From Phycisphaerae bacterium (GTDB lineage: Bacteria > Planctomycetota > Phycisphaerae > Sedimentisphaerales > Anaerobacaceae), in assembly GCA_030601845.1 (NCBI GenBank), contig JAUWAY010000005.1, positions 1 to 64,000 of the forward strand: a stretch of DNA of 64,000 bases, read 5' to 3'. The translations under genes were made by a program, and so were the position numbers. The notes beneath the pieces are model-generated. The model was given only the letters and a program-made list of their open reading frames with translations. It had not been told where the DNA came from and made no database searches. This document shows positions 42,987 to 51,079 of the stretch, one piece after another (within the stretch, counting starts at the first letter, position 1; the number at the start of each line of letters is the position of its first letter).

Positions 42987-44507
42987 ATGCAGATTTTCAG
43001 TTTCAGCCGTGCTCCGGCGGGCGCCTCTGCCCAGACGAGACACAATAAAGCAACCCCACGGCTCTGTTTAATTTCAGCCCTGTTTGTGCTCCTGCTGTTT
43101 ATCAGCCCGGCACCGGCCTTTGCGAAGGATGACGGCGACATCGATACCCTTCGGCAGATGGGCAAGGCCTTTGCCGAAATCGCCGAAAAGGCCTCACCAG
43201 CCGTAGTTGGTATAAAGGCCGAAAAGACCATCACGTGGGAATATCCAACAATGCCCGAATGGCCCTTTGGCGAGCCATTTGACCCATTCGATGATGATTT
43301 CTTTGACCGTTTCTTTCGTTGGCGCTCCCCCCGCCGACGCTCACCGCAACAGCGAAAATACCAGCAGATAGCCCAGGGCTCCGGATTTATTATATCAGCC
43401 GACGGCTATATCCTGACAAACAATCATCTTGCCGAGGATGCCGGCAAAATCACCGTCATACTTGCAGATGGCGAAGAGTTTGAAGCAGAAACCATCGGCA
43501 CAGACCCCGAATCCGATATTGCTGTGTTAAAAATTGATGACGACGACTTGCCCTGTCTCGAACTGGCCGACTCCGACGCCCTCAAGGTCGGCGAATGGGT
43601 TCTGGCCATCGGCAATCCGTTCGGCCTGACTCATACCGTTACCGCTGGAATCGTAAGCGCCAAAGGCAGAGGTGGCTTCCGTCTCACCGAGTTCGAAAAT
43701 TACATTCAGACCGATGCCGCCATAAATCCGGGTAATTCCGGCGGACCTCTATTAAACCTTGATGGAGAGGTGGTCGGAATTAACACCTTTATAATCAGTG
43801 GCAGCGGCGGCTTTATGGGTATCGGCTTTGCCATTCCCATCAATATAGCTAAATCCGTTTATCCTCAGCTTATTGAGAGCGGAAAGGTTGTCCATGGCTT
43901 CCTCGGTGTCGCCATCCAGGATTTAACTGACGAATTGGCCAAATCCTTTGGCTTGAAAAATACCAAAGGTGTGCTTATTTCCGAGGTTACCGAGGACTCC
44001 GCAGCCGAAAAAGCCGGACTAAAGCAGGGCGATATCGTTGTTGAGTTAGACGGCCAGGGTGTTGAAAAAGTCAATGTGTTGCAGAGCCGCATCGCAATGC
44101 GAAAACCCGGCACCAGCGTAAAAGTAGTGGTGCTGCGGGACGGCAAACGAAAAACTCTCACTGTCGAACTCGGCGAGCGCCCGCCGGAGCAAATTATAGC
44201 CGGCCAGTCAGAGATACTGGAAGAATTAGGCCTTACCGTCAATAACCTTACCGACGATTTGGCTGAACGGCTTGGGTTCGAGGGCCTGACCGGCGTTGTC
44301 GTTACCGGCGTTGAGTCCGGCTCTGAAGCCAATCGGAAGGGTATTACGGCTGGAACACTGATTATGAAAGTTAACCGAACGCAAGTCTCGAATGTAAAAG
44401 AGTTTAACGAAGCTGTAGAACAGGCCGGCAAGGAAGGCGCCATTCTGCTATTAATCAATGATGGACGCTACATACGCTTCGCAGTGCTGAAATTGCCCAA
44501 AAAATAA
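42987..44507 (+). CDS. Periplasmic serine endoprotease, DegP/HtrA family
   Basis: This 506-residue protein has a long signal peptide (to about residue 47), a trypsin-like protease domain and two PDZ domains (about 300-390 and 410-500). The catalytic triad is intact: H147 in TNNHLAE, D177 in ESDIAVLKI and S251 in NPGNSGGPL. An acidic and then basic loop (FDPFDDDFF, RWRSPRRRSP) precedes the protease core. It degrades or holds misfolded envelope proteins. A strong terminator follows at 44552. It stands alone in its transcript. Confidence 0.94.
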   Translation: MQIFSFSRAPAGASAQTRHNKATPRLCLISALFVLLLFISPAPAFAKDDGDIDTLRQMGKAFAEIAEKASPAVVGIKAEKTITWEYPTMPEWPFGEPFDPFDDDFFDRFFRWRSPRRRSPQQRKYQQIAQGSGFIISADGYILTNNHLAEDAGKITVILADGEEFEAETIGTDPESDIAVLKIDDDDLPCLELADSDALKVGEWVLAIGNPFGLTHTVTAGIVSAKGRGGFRLTEFENYIQTDAAINPGNSGGPLLNLDGEVVGINTFIISGSGGFMGIGFAIPINIAKSVYPQLIESGKVVHGFLGVAIQDLTDELAKSFGLKNTKGVLISEVTEDSAAEKAGLKQGDIVVELDGQGVEKVNVLQSRIAMRKPGTSVKVVVLRDGKRKTLTVELGERPPEQIIAGQSEILEELGLTVNNLTDDLAERLGFEGLTGVVVTGVESGSEANRKGITAGTLIMKVNRTQVSNVKEFNEAVEQAGKEGAILLLINDGRYIRFAVLKLPKK

Positions 44508-44551
44508 TGCCAAAAGATACGGAGACGTAAGAGCTTTTACATAAACACCTT

Positions 44552-44576
44552 AGCCCCGCTTTGAGCGGGGCTTTTG
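44552..44576 (+). terminator. Rho-independent terminator after the DegP-like gene
   Basis: AGCCCCGCT (44552-44560) pairs perfectly with AGCGGGGCT (44564-44572) around a TTG loop and is followed by TTT. It lies 45 bases after the stop codon. Confidence 0.88.
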
Positions 44577-45331
44577 CATTGGTAAAGGGGCTGTTTTGAG
44601 CTGAGCGGCAGGGGCAAAAATGGACAGTTGGGTAGTTGGGAATTGGCTGGTTTTTTGCCTTTGAAATTGGGTTTGATTGGGTTTGTATTTCGTATCGCGT
44701 ATTGCGTATTGCGTATCGCGCTGGGGGAATTGGGTTTGTTTTGGGTTTGTTTTGGGTTTGATTGGCTTTGTATTGGCTTTGATTGGGTTTGTATTGGGTT
44801 TGATTGGGTTCGTATTGGGTTTGTATTGGGTTTGTTTTTATCGTCATTGTTCATAGTTATTTGTTCATAGTTCATTGTTTTAACAGGGCTTACGTTTATT
44901 TAGTCGTTGCGGAAATTGGGTTTGTTTTGCATAAAAGAGTGAGCTAAAGTGACTAAAGTTATAATTTGACACAGATTAACACAGATTAACATTGTTCTTG
45001 GTAGAAACCCGGTGGTCATGAGTAACACCCTATCTTACTGATTATTGATATTTGGCTGGTCCAGCTGGCCCTAAGGCCGTGCCACGCCCTTCATAATTAG
45101 GGTGAACTTGCGCATTTGGTCGAAAAAAGTCCTTGATTCTTGATTCCCGATGCTCGTAACTTGTTGCCAGAAAAGAAATTAAAAATTTTGAAATTAGCCG
45201 TTTTTGGTGTGCAGGTAGCTGCGCTTTTGATTGAAAATTGGCTGGATGCTTGATACTCGTGGGTCGGCCTTGACGGATTAGAAAATTTTGGGTAGTGTGG
45301 TTTGGAAGTGGGAGAGAATCGGAGTTTAGAC
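44577..45331. other. Repeat-rich intergenic region
   Basis: Besides the TTGGGTTTG array (44667-44834), the stretch has a CACAGATTAACACAGATTAAC pair near 44972. Fragments of GATGCTCGTAACTTG/ATACTCG-type repeats lie near 45148-45260. Open frames on the minus strand encode only Asn/Pro/Gln-rich translations of the array and are not genes. Confidence 0.5.
44667..44834. repeat. TTGGGTTTG(A/T)(A/T)-type minisatellite with GCGTATCGCGTATTGCG insert
   Basis: About 14 imperfect units of TTGGGTTTG with spacers TAT, AT or TT are interrupted at 44690-44720 by GTATCGCGTATTGCG-type units. The same GTATCGCG theme appears at 48005-48052. The array is not in a gene and is probably a mobile or slippage-derived repeat. 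Confidence 0.7.
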
Positions 45332-46516
45332 ATGATTACAAAAAAAGACTTTTTGAAAAAATACAACATATTAGAGGCCTCTTTTAAAAAAGCCAAGCTC
45401 ACATGGTCGAAACTGGAAGCGATATATGCTGATTATTTGAAACGTCGACCCAGCTTGGAGCCCTATCTTGGTTATTTTACAGAGGCTCTGAGACATGCGC
45501 CAAACGTTCACTCTATAAAGGCCAGGTTAAAAGATCCTGAGCACCTTATAGAAAAGATCATCAGGCTCAAGGAAGAAAATCCCTCTCGCAAGATCACCTT
45601 GCAAAACTATCGTGACGAAATCACTGACCTCATTGGCATACGAGCATTACATCTATTTAAGAATGATTGGCCACTTATCCATACCTACATAGTTAAGACA
45701 TGGGAGTTAAAATCACAGCCTATTGCAAACATTCGAGAGGGGGACCCTCAAGAGCTTTTGCAGATGTTCGAAGAAAAAGGCTGCGAAGTAAAAAAGCATC
45801 CCTTCGGGTATAGGTCTGTACATTACCTTATAGTCTCCAAACCATCTAGGGAAGAAATTACAGCTGAAATTCAAGTTCGAACCATTTTTGAGGAAGGTTG
45901 GAGTGAAATTGATCATCTAATAAGATACCCTTACGTGAAAGATGAACCGATTCTTACTCAATTCTTGGATATGTTTAATAAATTGGCAGGCAATGCTGAT
46001 GAAATGGGTTCGTTTATAAGGTTTCTTAAGGTTGCGTTGAAATTGAAAGAAACAGATGCTCAGCAGGCAATTGAGGAACAATCTAAAAAAATTGGAGAGC
46101 TGAAAAAAAGAATAGATGAGTTAAACATACAGAGTAAAGATAGAACCTCTTTGAAGTTAGACCTGGACGAGATCTCAGGATTTAAAGTTCCAAGCGTTGA
46201 CCTTTCAGGCCTTACAGTGGGGGTATCAGACCTTATAGGAGGACCGGGCGTGGATCTTTCACAGCTTACTACAGTACCGGGCGTGGATCTTTCACAGCTT
46301 ACTACAGTACCAGGCGTGGATCTTTCACAGCTTACTATAGTACCAGGCGTGGATCTTTCAGGCCTTCTAACTACAAAAGTAGATTTATCAGGGCTTAAGG
46401 TGCCAACTCAAGAATCCTTAGATTTGCTCACGACACCTCTGCCAGTAATCGAGTGTGATTCAAATAAAAAAAATAGAAAGAGGAAAAAGAAAAAAGGGAA
46501 AACTAAAGACAAGTAA
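45332..46516 (+). CDS. RelA/SpoT-domain protein with C-terminal tandem repeats
   Basis: The ATG at 45332 has GGAG seven bases upstream and gives 394 residues. Residues 45-200 form a RelA/SpoT nucleotidyltransferase (alarmone synthetase) domain: DLIGIR (99-104), GYRSVH (159-164), AEIQVRT (178-184) and a following GWSEIDH. No HD hydrolase or TGS domain is present. A helical part (about 215-275) is followed by repeats of VDLSGL/VDLSQL. Three and a half of these are near-identical 11-residue units (PGVDLSQLTTV). A very basic tail (NRKRKKKKGKTK) ends the protein. It may make (p)ppGpp or a related nucleotide. Housekeeping and defence or toxin roles cannot be told apart from sequence alone. Confidence 0.82.
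   Translation: MITKKDFLKKYNILEASFKKAKLTWSKLEAIYADYLKRRPSLEPYLGYFTEALRHAPNVHSIKARLKDPEHLIEKIIRLKEENPSRKITLQNYRDEITDLIGIRALHLFKNDWPLIHTYIVKTWELKSQPIANIREGDPQELLQMFEEKGCEVKKHPFGYRSVHYLIVSKPSREEITAEIQVRTIFEEGWSEIDHLIRYPYVKDEPILTQFLDMFNKLAGNADEMGSFIRFLKVALKLKETDAQQAIEEQSKKIGELKKRIDELNIQSKDRTSLKLDLDEISGFKVPSVDLSGLTVGVSDLIGGPGVDLSQLTTVPGVDLSQLTTVPGVDLSQLTIVPGVDLSGLLTTKVDLSGLKVPTQESLDLLTTPLPVIECDSNKKNRKRKKKKGKTKDK
46244..46360 (+). repeat. 33-base tandem repeat (3.5 copies) inside the RelA/SpoT-domain gene
   Basis: Units begin at 46244, 46277, 46310 and 46343. Each reads CCGGGCGTGGATCTTTCACA and then GCTTACTACAGTA, with only a few substitutions, and encodes PGVDLSQLTTV. High DNA identity between units suggests recent expansion. 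Copy number is likely variable. Confidence 0.85.
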
Positions 46517-46976
46517 CGCTGTTGAAAAACTTGATTGAGTCTGCAAAAATAGGTTGGGTGGTGCTGATTTTCGTTGTATGTTGGTAGCCCGTTGAGAAAA
46601 CACAATATAAGCATTGCATTCTTGGTAAATTTATGGTAGTATTTTTATGGTGCGTTCCAGCACATGTGCTTGTGGTGGAAGCGGACGGCGATTAGACGAA
46701 AGGAGGAGGTAATTTTGAGCTCCTGTTTTTCATCGGGTTTTTAGATAGAGTTCTTACGGGCTTTAATATTTAACAGGTGTATTGTGCGCAACTTGACGCG
46801 CAGGAAATGTTGTACGTAGTTGTAAAGCACGAGTTGGCAAGAAGTTAGTTTGTGTGAACAAAATGGTTCACGAGCAGTCCAGATTTATGACGATACATTC
46901 TGTATAGTATCACATGTTAGCAATTGGCGGCTCAGGATCAATAAAAAGAAAGCCGGAAAGAAAGGGATGGTGTGTT
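46517..46976. other. 460-base intergenic region with an orphan ribosome binding site
   Basis: No full-length gene is seen. The palindrome AGCACATGTGCT lies near 46657, and a very strong AAAGGAGGAGGT site at 46699-46710 opens a 9-codon frame (46715-46744). The rest shows no recognisable feature, though promoter sequence for the next gene is likely here. Confidence 0.4.
46715..46744 (+). CDS. Possible 9-residue leader peptide behind a strong ribosome binding site
   Basis: AAAGGAGGAGGT is followed five bases later by TTG and the codons for LSSCFSSGF, then TAG. GGAG of the site can pair with CTCC just inside the frame, so the site may be switchable. It could be a leader for the genes at 46977 and 47263, or the broken start of a lost gene. 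Confidence 0.25.
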   Translation: MSSCFSSGF

Positions 46977-47255
46977 ATGGTTACGGAAGGATGGCTTGAT
47001 TGTACAATATCTCAGGGACAATTTACTGGGGAGTTTGCCGTTCGAGGTGAGATGTTTGACTCGACAGTTTTTTCTCTGTTCGCTCCAAGAGAAGATTTGC
47101 GGTTAAGTGAAGAACCTACGGGAGATAAGCACGTAAAAGGATCGATTCGTGTGATACCTTTGGACGAGAAAGACGAACTAATGTTGATTGCTCTTCCTCG
47201 ACCGACATTCGAGAATGGCCGAACAATAACAGTCAAAAAAAACCAAGTCAAATAG
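46977..47255 (+). CDS. Small protein of unknown function coupled to the Dcd-like gene
   Basis: The start at 46977 (MVTEGWLDCTIS) follows AAGGGATGG; an ATG 21 codons upstream lacks a ribosome binding site. The 92-residue product has no signal or membrane segment and appears to be mainly beta-structured (TGEFAVRGEMFDSTVFSLFA, KGSIRVIPLDE, ELMLIALP). It ends 7 bases before the deaminase-like gene, so the two are probably co-translated. No family recognised. Confidence 0.6.
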   Translation: MVTEGWLDCTISQGQFTGEFAVRGEMFDSTVFSLFAPREDLRLSEEPTGDKHVKGSIRVIPLDEKDELMLIALPRPTFENGRTITVKKNQVK

Positions 47256-47262
47256 GTCTGGA

Positions 47263-47850
47263 ATGATTCTCTCGAACCTTGAAATTCATAAAGCACTCGA
47301 CGAAGGAAGACTTGTCATCAAACCAGAACCTCTGCCTCGAAAGAAAGGAATAGGTGTTAAGTATTGTCCATATGATACACACTCGGTTGATTTGAGACTT
47401 AGCAGTGAAATTACGATCCCGAAACCCAGCACATATGCTTATGACTTCCTAGCGCCGGGCAACATAGCAGACCTTATAGCTAAAAATTCGGAGAAGCACA
47501 CTTTAGAAAAAGACCGCCCTTATCATTTGAAAACAAACCAATTTATCCTCGCCCAAACTTTGGAAACAATTGAGTTGCCGATTGAAAAAGGTCCACCATA
47601 TTTGGGAGCAAGAATTGAAGGAAAAAGCAGTAGGGCTCGGTGTGGATTGCTTGTTCATTTCACCGCCCCCACTGTTCATCCAGAATGGTCGGGACAACTC
47701 ACACTTGAAATTATTAACCTTGGCAAAACACCATTTTTACTACACAGCGGGATGCCCATTGCACAGTTGATTATTGAGCAAGTCAAAGGCAAGATAGAAA
47801 CGAATCGAAGCCAGTTTCACAGACAACTAACTCCCGAGGGAACGCACTAG
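47263..47850 (+). CDS. dCTP deaminase / dUTPase superfamily protein (Dcd-like)
   Basis: This 195-residue protein matches the Dcd family. Conserved regions are RIEGKSSRARCGLLVHFTAP, HPEWSGQLTLEIINLGKTP and GMPIAQLIIEQV. The catalytic glutamate of Dcd corresponds to E149 in GQLTLEI. Arg and Ser residues in GKSSRAR would bind the triphosphate. Such enzymes convert dCTP to dUTP for dTTP synthesis, and dCTP deaminases are also known to deplete nucleotides as phage defence. The N-terminal 60 residues include a motif HSVDLRLSSEI typical of the family. It follows the unknown small gene by 7 bases. Confidence 0.88.
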   Translation: MILSNLEIHKALDEGRLVIKPEPLPRKKGIGVKYCPYDTHSVDLRLSSEITIPKPSTYAYDFLAPGNIADLIAKNSEKHTLEKDRPYHLKTNQFILAQTLETIELPIEKGPPYLGARIEGKSSRARCGLLVHFTAPTVHPEWSGQLTLEIINLGKTPFLLHSGMPIAQLIIEQVKGKIETNRSQFHRQLTPEGTH

Positions 47851-48260
47851 CAGTTTTCTCGATTGGCATAGAAACTATATAAATTTACCCTCCACTAAAA
47901 AAGCCCCGAACCGGCCTGGGGTTGCGTATCTCCCTTCGACTTTGCTCAGGGCAGAAGATAGCGTATAGTCCTTCGGCAAGCTCAGGATAAACTTATAGCG
48001 TATAGGAAATCGTATTGCGTTGTGCGTATCGCGTATCGCGTATTGCGGATAGATTCCGTGTCCCCAGCCAACGAATTGCCAGGACAGGCAAGCACGGAAT
48101 GCCATAAGCGAAGACTGGGTTCTCGGTACTGGATGCTCGATACTCGTAGTTTTGGATACCCGCTACCCGCTTTCGCGGGCACAAGCTTCGGGGCACAAGT
48201 TTTCGATTGACGATTTGCGATTGTGGGGTTAAAATTGCTTCGCTTCGCTCGCAATGACGT
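47851..48260. other. Repeat-dense intergenic region
   Basis: No gene is seen. The region is a mosaic of dispersed repeats: a CCTTCGACTTTGCTCAGGGC-like block near 47934, GTATCGCG/GTATTGCG units (48005-48052), GATGCTCGATACTCG near 48131, CTTTCGCGGGCACAAG near 48168 and an inverted TTGCGAGCGAAGCG block at 48232-48257. A GCCCCGAACCGG...GGGG hairpin with a T-run on the minus strand lies near 47900. Confidence 0.55.
48232..48257. repeat. Inverted copy of the GTCATTGCGAGCG-type repeat
   Basis: ATTGCTTCGCTTCGCTCGCA, followed by ATGAC, is the reverse complement of the block near 41360. It ends 3 bases before the start codon of the GIY-YIG gene. Confidence 0.6.
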
Positions 48261-48551
48261 ATGAAGCAATATTATGTTTATATAATGGCCAATAAAGCAA
48301 ATACGGTACTCTATACCGGCGCAACAAATGACCTCAAAAGGCGAGTATATGAACACAAAGGAAAACTGTTCGACGGCTTCACTCAAAAATACAATGTTGT
48401 AAAGCTTGTCTACTATGAGGTATTCAAGACGGTGGAAAGTGCAATAAAGAGAGAAAAACAGATAAAAAGATGGAGGAGAGAATGGAAAACGAAATTGATT
48501 GAAAAGGTGAATCCCGAGTGGGATGACTTGTATTGCGATATAGTTGATTGA
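48261..48551 (+). CDS. GIY-YIG domain nuclease (UPF0213/YhbQ-like)
   Basis: This 96-residue protein is a single GIY-YIG domain. The motif appears as YYVYIMANKANTVLYTGATN (residues 4-23), then LKRRVYEHK with the conserved Arg, and a conserved Glu in the following helix (AIKREKQIKRWRREWKTKLI). These small proteins are putative DNA-structure nucleases of uncertain role. The gene is squeezed between dispersed-repeat blocks; its start codon is 3 bases after one of them. An in-frame ATG is at 48261 with no clear ribosome binding site. Confidence 0.85.
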   Translation: MKQYYVYIMANKANTVLYTGATNDLKRRVYEHKGKLFDGFTQKYNVVKLVYYEVFKTVESAIKREKQIKRWRREWKTKLIEKVNPEWDDLYCDIVD

Positions 48552-48620
48552 AAGAAATAATAGGTCCCCTGTTGCTTGCCCAAAGAGGGCAGGTTCTCGG
48601 GGATGACAAAAGGAGTTATT

Positions 48621-49379
48621 ATGCCTGATACATTTGCCATAACTGTAATCTTTATTGTCTTGGCTACGGTTGTTGCTGCCTTTATCAGAAGGATAAAAAG
48701 GGATAAATGCCTGAAGGATTTTTCGGAAACAATGGCAACGCTGGAAAAAACGGATGGTAAGATAATCTGGGGCAAATTGAACGTAGAAAATACCGGTCTG
48801 GAATTTATTTATCCAGCCAAACACAAAGATAAAGAAGGACACGATGAGACGAGCTTTATTCTGTATAAATACGAGTATCCCAATATTGCGGCGTTGATTC
48901 GGTTTCACGATGAACTAAGTGAAAGCAATAAAAAGGAAAGGGAGAAGGAATTAGAAAGGACCTATCATCCCGGTCTGATGCGAAGACTTAAAAGAAAAAT
49001 ACAAAACGCCTTCAAGACGGTAAGAGATTCGGTGATGGAGGTAGTAAATCTGTTAATCAGCCAGGCCAAGAAGGCCGGGCCGGGCGGGGCGGTGCTGACT
49101 TCACAGGATAAATATGTTTCTCAGATGAAGCAGGAATTGATGGGTTCTGCGGGGACTTCCTTCGAGCCGTTATTGGAAAGATATATTGGCCATAAGGTTG
49201 TGCTTGAGCTGCTTAAAGGTGATAAGATATTTGAACATTGCGGTGTGCTAAAAGAGTATACGGCGGAGTTTATTGAAATAATGGATGTTGATTATAAAGT
49301 AAAAGAGGACCAGGTAAGCCGAAAGGCAGACCTGGTTGTGCTTCGGAAATACGGTGTCATCCGGCATCTCGGAGAATAG
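48621..49379 (+). CDS. Membrane-anchored protein of unknown function
   Basis: The ATG at 48621 follows AAAGGAG at 5 bases and gives about 252 residues. One membrane segment (about 4-22) leads into a cytoplasmic part. It has an acidic and basic linker (KERERELERTYHP-like, about 100-115), a helical segment (120-150), and a C-terminal beta-rich domain (GHKVVLELLKGDKIFEHCGVL, then EIMDVDYKV) that could be a small SH3- or Sm-like barrel. No family recognised. The last 88 bases overlap, on the other strand, the extended end of the DUF1080-ThuA gene. Confidence 0.7.
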   Translation: MPDTFAITVIFIVLATVVAAFIRRIKRDKCLKDFSETMATLEKTDGKIIWGKLNVENTGLEFIYPAKHKDKEGHDETSFILYKYEYPNIAALIRFHDELSESNKKEREKELERTYHPGLMRRLKRKIQNAFKTVRDSVMEVVNLLISQAKKAGPGGAVLTSQDKYVSQMKQELMGSAGTSFEPLLERYIGHKVVLELLKGDKIFEHCGVLKEYTAEFIEIMDVDYKVKEDQVSRKADLVVLRKYGVIRHLGE

Positions 49380-51079
49380 CATTCGTATTTCTTATTGTGG
49401 TGGGTAAACGGAAAAGAAGAAGGAATGTCGAATGATGAAGTGAAGTCGAAAGATACTGATTGCGAGGAGCGGTTCCACTGTTCGAGCATCTGCTGAAACT
49501 TTTCCGATTCCCAATTGTCCGGCTTTTGATAGTCCTGGTTTTCCTGCAGTTGTTCAAGGGTTGGGGTTTTTGACGGCACACCATCGGGCGGCACGTCGGC
49601 GCCGGTAATCCAGACAAGGGCGTTCAGTACGAGCTTGCGAAAGTCGCTGTGCGCCCAATTCCAGTGCCAGTGTGCACCTGTGAAGCCGAAGCCACGTCCA
49701 CCATTGGGTCGCTGGTATGCCCAGGCCACGTGCTCGGCCATACCCATTCTGTCGCGGACGTGGGGATTTGAGCTGTGGGCCCCATCGTTCCTCTGGCGTG
49801 TACTATCAGGCGGGACAGCAGAGAGGATGGGGGTTACACCCTGCATATCCCTGGCGAAGCGCATATGGTAGTACCACTCGTCATTTATTGCGAAGGGTTT
49901 GACGCCGCGGGTGATTGGGTGGTCGGGCAATCGCTTAAAGTCGGCGAGCCAGTGGGGGTTGACCGACCAGAAGGTTTCAAAGTACCCGCCGAGCCAGTTG
50001 AGCAGGTAATTTCCGGGCCGGCCCTTTGGTATCTCGACGGCATAGTGTATACAGGCCAGGCCGACGCCCTTGCTCATCAGCTCGTCGATTTGCTTGAGGT
50101 GTGGCATAAGGACGTGTCTGTCACCGCCGTCGCAGTAGATAGCGATGGCGTCGGCATTGTCGAATGCGGTTGGGTCGGCGGGCCAGCCGTTGCGGTATAC
50201 TGCTGCGTAAATGTTGGGGATGTTTTCATTGAGCAGTTTTGCCAGCAGCAGGCACCCGGCGTTGTGCTCGTGGGTGCCGTAACGGTGGCTGGGCGGCCCG
50301 GCAACCAAAACTATCTTCTTCCTCTCGGACATCTTCAGCCGCTTAAGGACGATGTCCTTGAACTGGACCTTCATAGGCGGTCCGACGTGCAACTGCAGGG
50401 CCAGCACGCCGGAGAGCCGGCGGTGCTGCTGTTGGTTGTCGATTACTTCGGACGTTACTTTTCCGTTGATTTTCAAAATAATGTGCCCACCCTGAGCGAT
50501 GATGTGATAATCGTTCCAGTCATCCTTTTTTAGGTTGTCCCAGAGGATTTGCGGGTCGGTAATTACGGTGCTGGTCATTTTTCCGTCGGGCTGGATGATG
50601 GTTTTCTGACCTCTCTGTGCGAGGAGTCTTCGGCCTTGCTCTTCGTATAGTGCCCCTGTCCATTTTCCGGCCAGGTCGATGTCGGCCTGGTAGCCGACGA
50701 CGTGGTCATCCTCTCGGACGCGGCTGCGGAACTGGATGCCGGAGTTTGCCTTTTGGGTGCCTGTAATGCGGTACTTTAGCTTCAGCTCGAAGTCGTCCAG
50801 CTCTGCTAATTGCCAGAGGAGGAACTGGTTTGCCTTTGCGGGATGCTGCTGGGTGGTTTGTGCGGTGACGGCGCCGTTTTCTACTGACCAGTAGCTCATG
50901 TCCGGTGCTTTCCAGCCGTCCAGTGTTCTGCCGTCGAAGATGGGTTTAAAGCCGCTGGCTTTGGCCTCGCCGGCGTCTTCAGCGGGACCGGATTTAGCAC
51001 AAGCGGGAAATTGCAGCCCGACAAAACCCAAAAGACCGAGCAAGGTAATCCGAATGAGGCAGGAGTAAATCTTGCACAT
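49292..51079 (-). CDS. DUF1080 plus ThuA-domain exported protein
   Basis: This 595-residue protein has a lipoprotein-like signal (LQFPACAK), a DUF1080 domain (FKPIFDGRTLDGW ... VQFKDIVLKRL, about 40-250) and a ThuA-like trehalose-utilisation domain (KIVLVAGPPSHRYGTHEHNAGC ... GFTGAHWHWNWAHS, about 255-500). This fusion is frequent in Planctomycetota and probably acts on keto-sugars. The natural end would be near residue 540. The last 50 residues come from a dispersed repeat (SVSFDFTSSFDIPSS) and then read into the opposing gene, so the original stop appears to be lost. The ribosome binding site GGAG is good. Confidence 0.88.
   Translation of the reverse strand: MCKIYSCLIRITLLGLLGFVGLQFPACAKSGPAEDAGEAKASGFKPIFDGRTLDGWKAPDMSYWSVENGAVTAQTTQQHPAKANQFLLWQLAELDDFELKLKYRITGTQKANSGIQFRSRVREDDHVVGYQADIDLAGKWTGALYEEQGRRLLAQRGQKTIIQPDGKMTSTVITDPQILWDNLKKDDWNDYHIIAQGGHIILKINGKVTSEVIDNQQQHRRLSGVLALQLHVGPPMKVQFKDIVLKRLKMSERKKIVLVAGPPSHRYGTHEHNAGCLLLAKLLNENIPNIYAAVYRNGWPADPTAFDNADAIAIYCDGGDRHVLMPHLKQIDELMSKGVGLACIHYAVEIPKGRPGNYLLNWLGGYFETFWSVNPHWLADFKRLPDHPITRGVKPFAINDEWYYHMRFARDMQGVTPILSAVPPDSTRQRNDGAHSSNPHVRDRMGMAEHVAWAYQRPNGGRGFGFTGAHWHWNWAHSDFRKLVLNALVWITGADVPPDGVPSKTPTLEQLQENQDYQKPDNWESEKFQQMLEQWNRSSQSVSFDFTSSFDIPSSFPFTHHNKKYECYSPRCRMTPYFRSTTRSAFRLTWSSFTL

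Noticed and set aside
44537..44875. 112-codon minus-strand frame rich in Asn, Pro and Gln
   Set aside because: It is a translation of the TTGGGTTTG array; a second frame of the same region is also open, as expected for a short-period repeat.
46244..46360. Possible CRISPR array
   Set aside because: The 33-base units are contiguous without spacers and encode an in-frame peptide repeat in a gene.
47895..47923. Terminator on the minus strand near the Dcd-like gene
   Set aside because: A GC-rich stem with a T-run is visible on the minus strand, but no minus-strand gene ends there and the block lies in repeat sequence, so it was not called.
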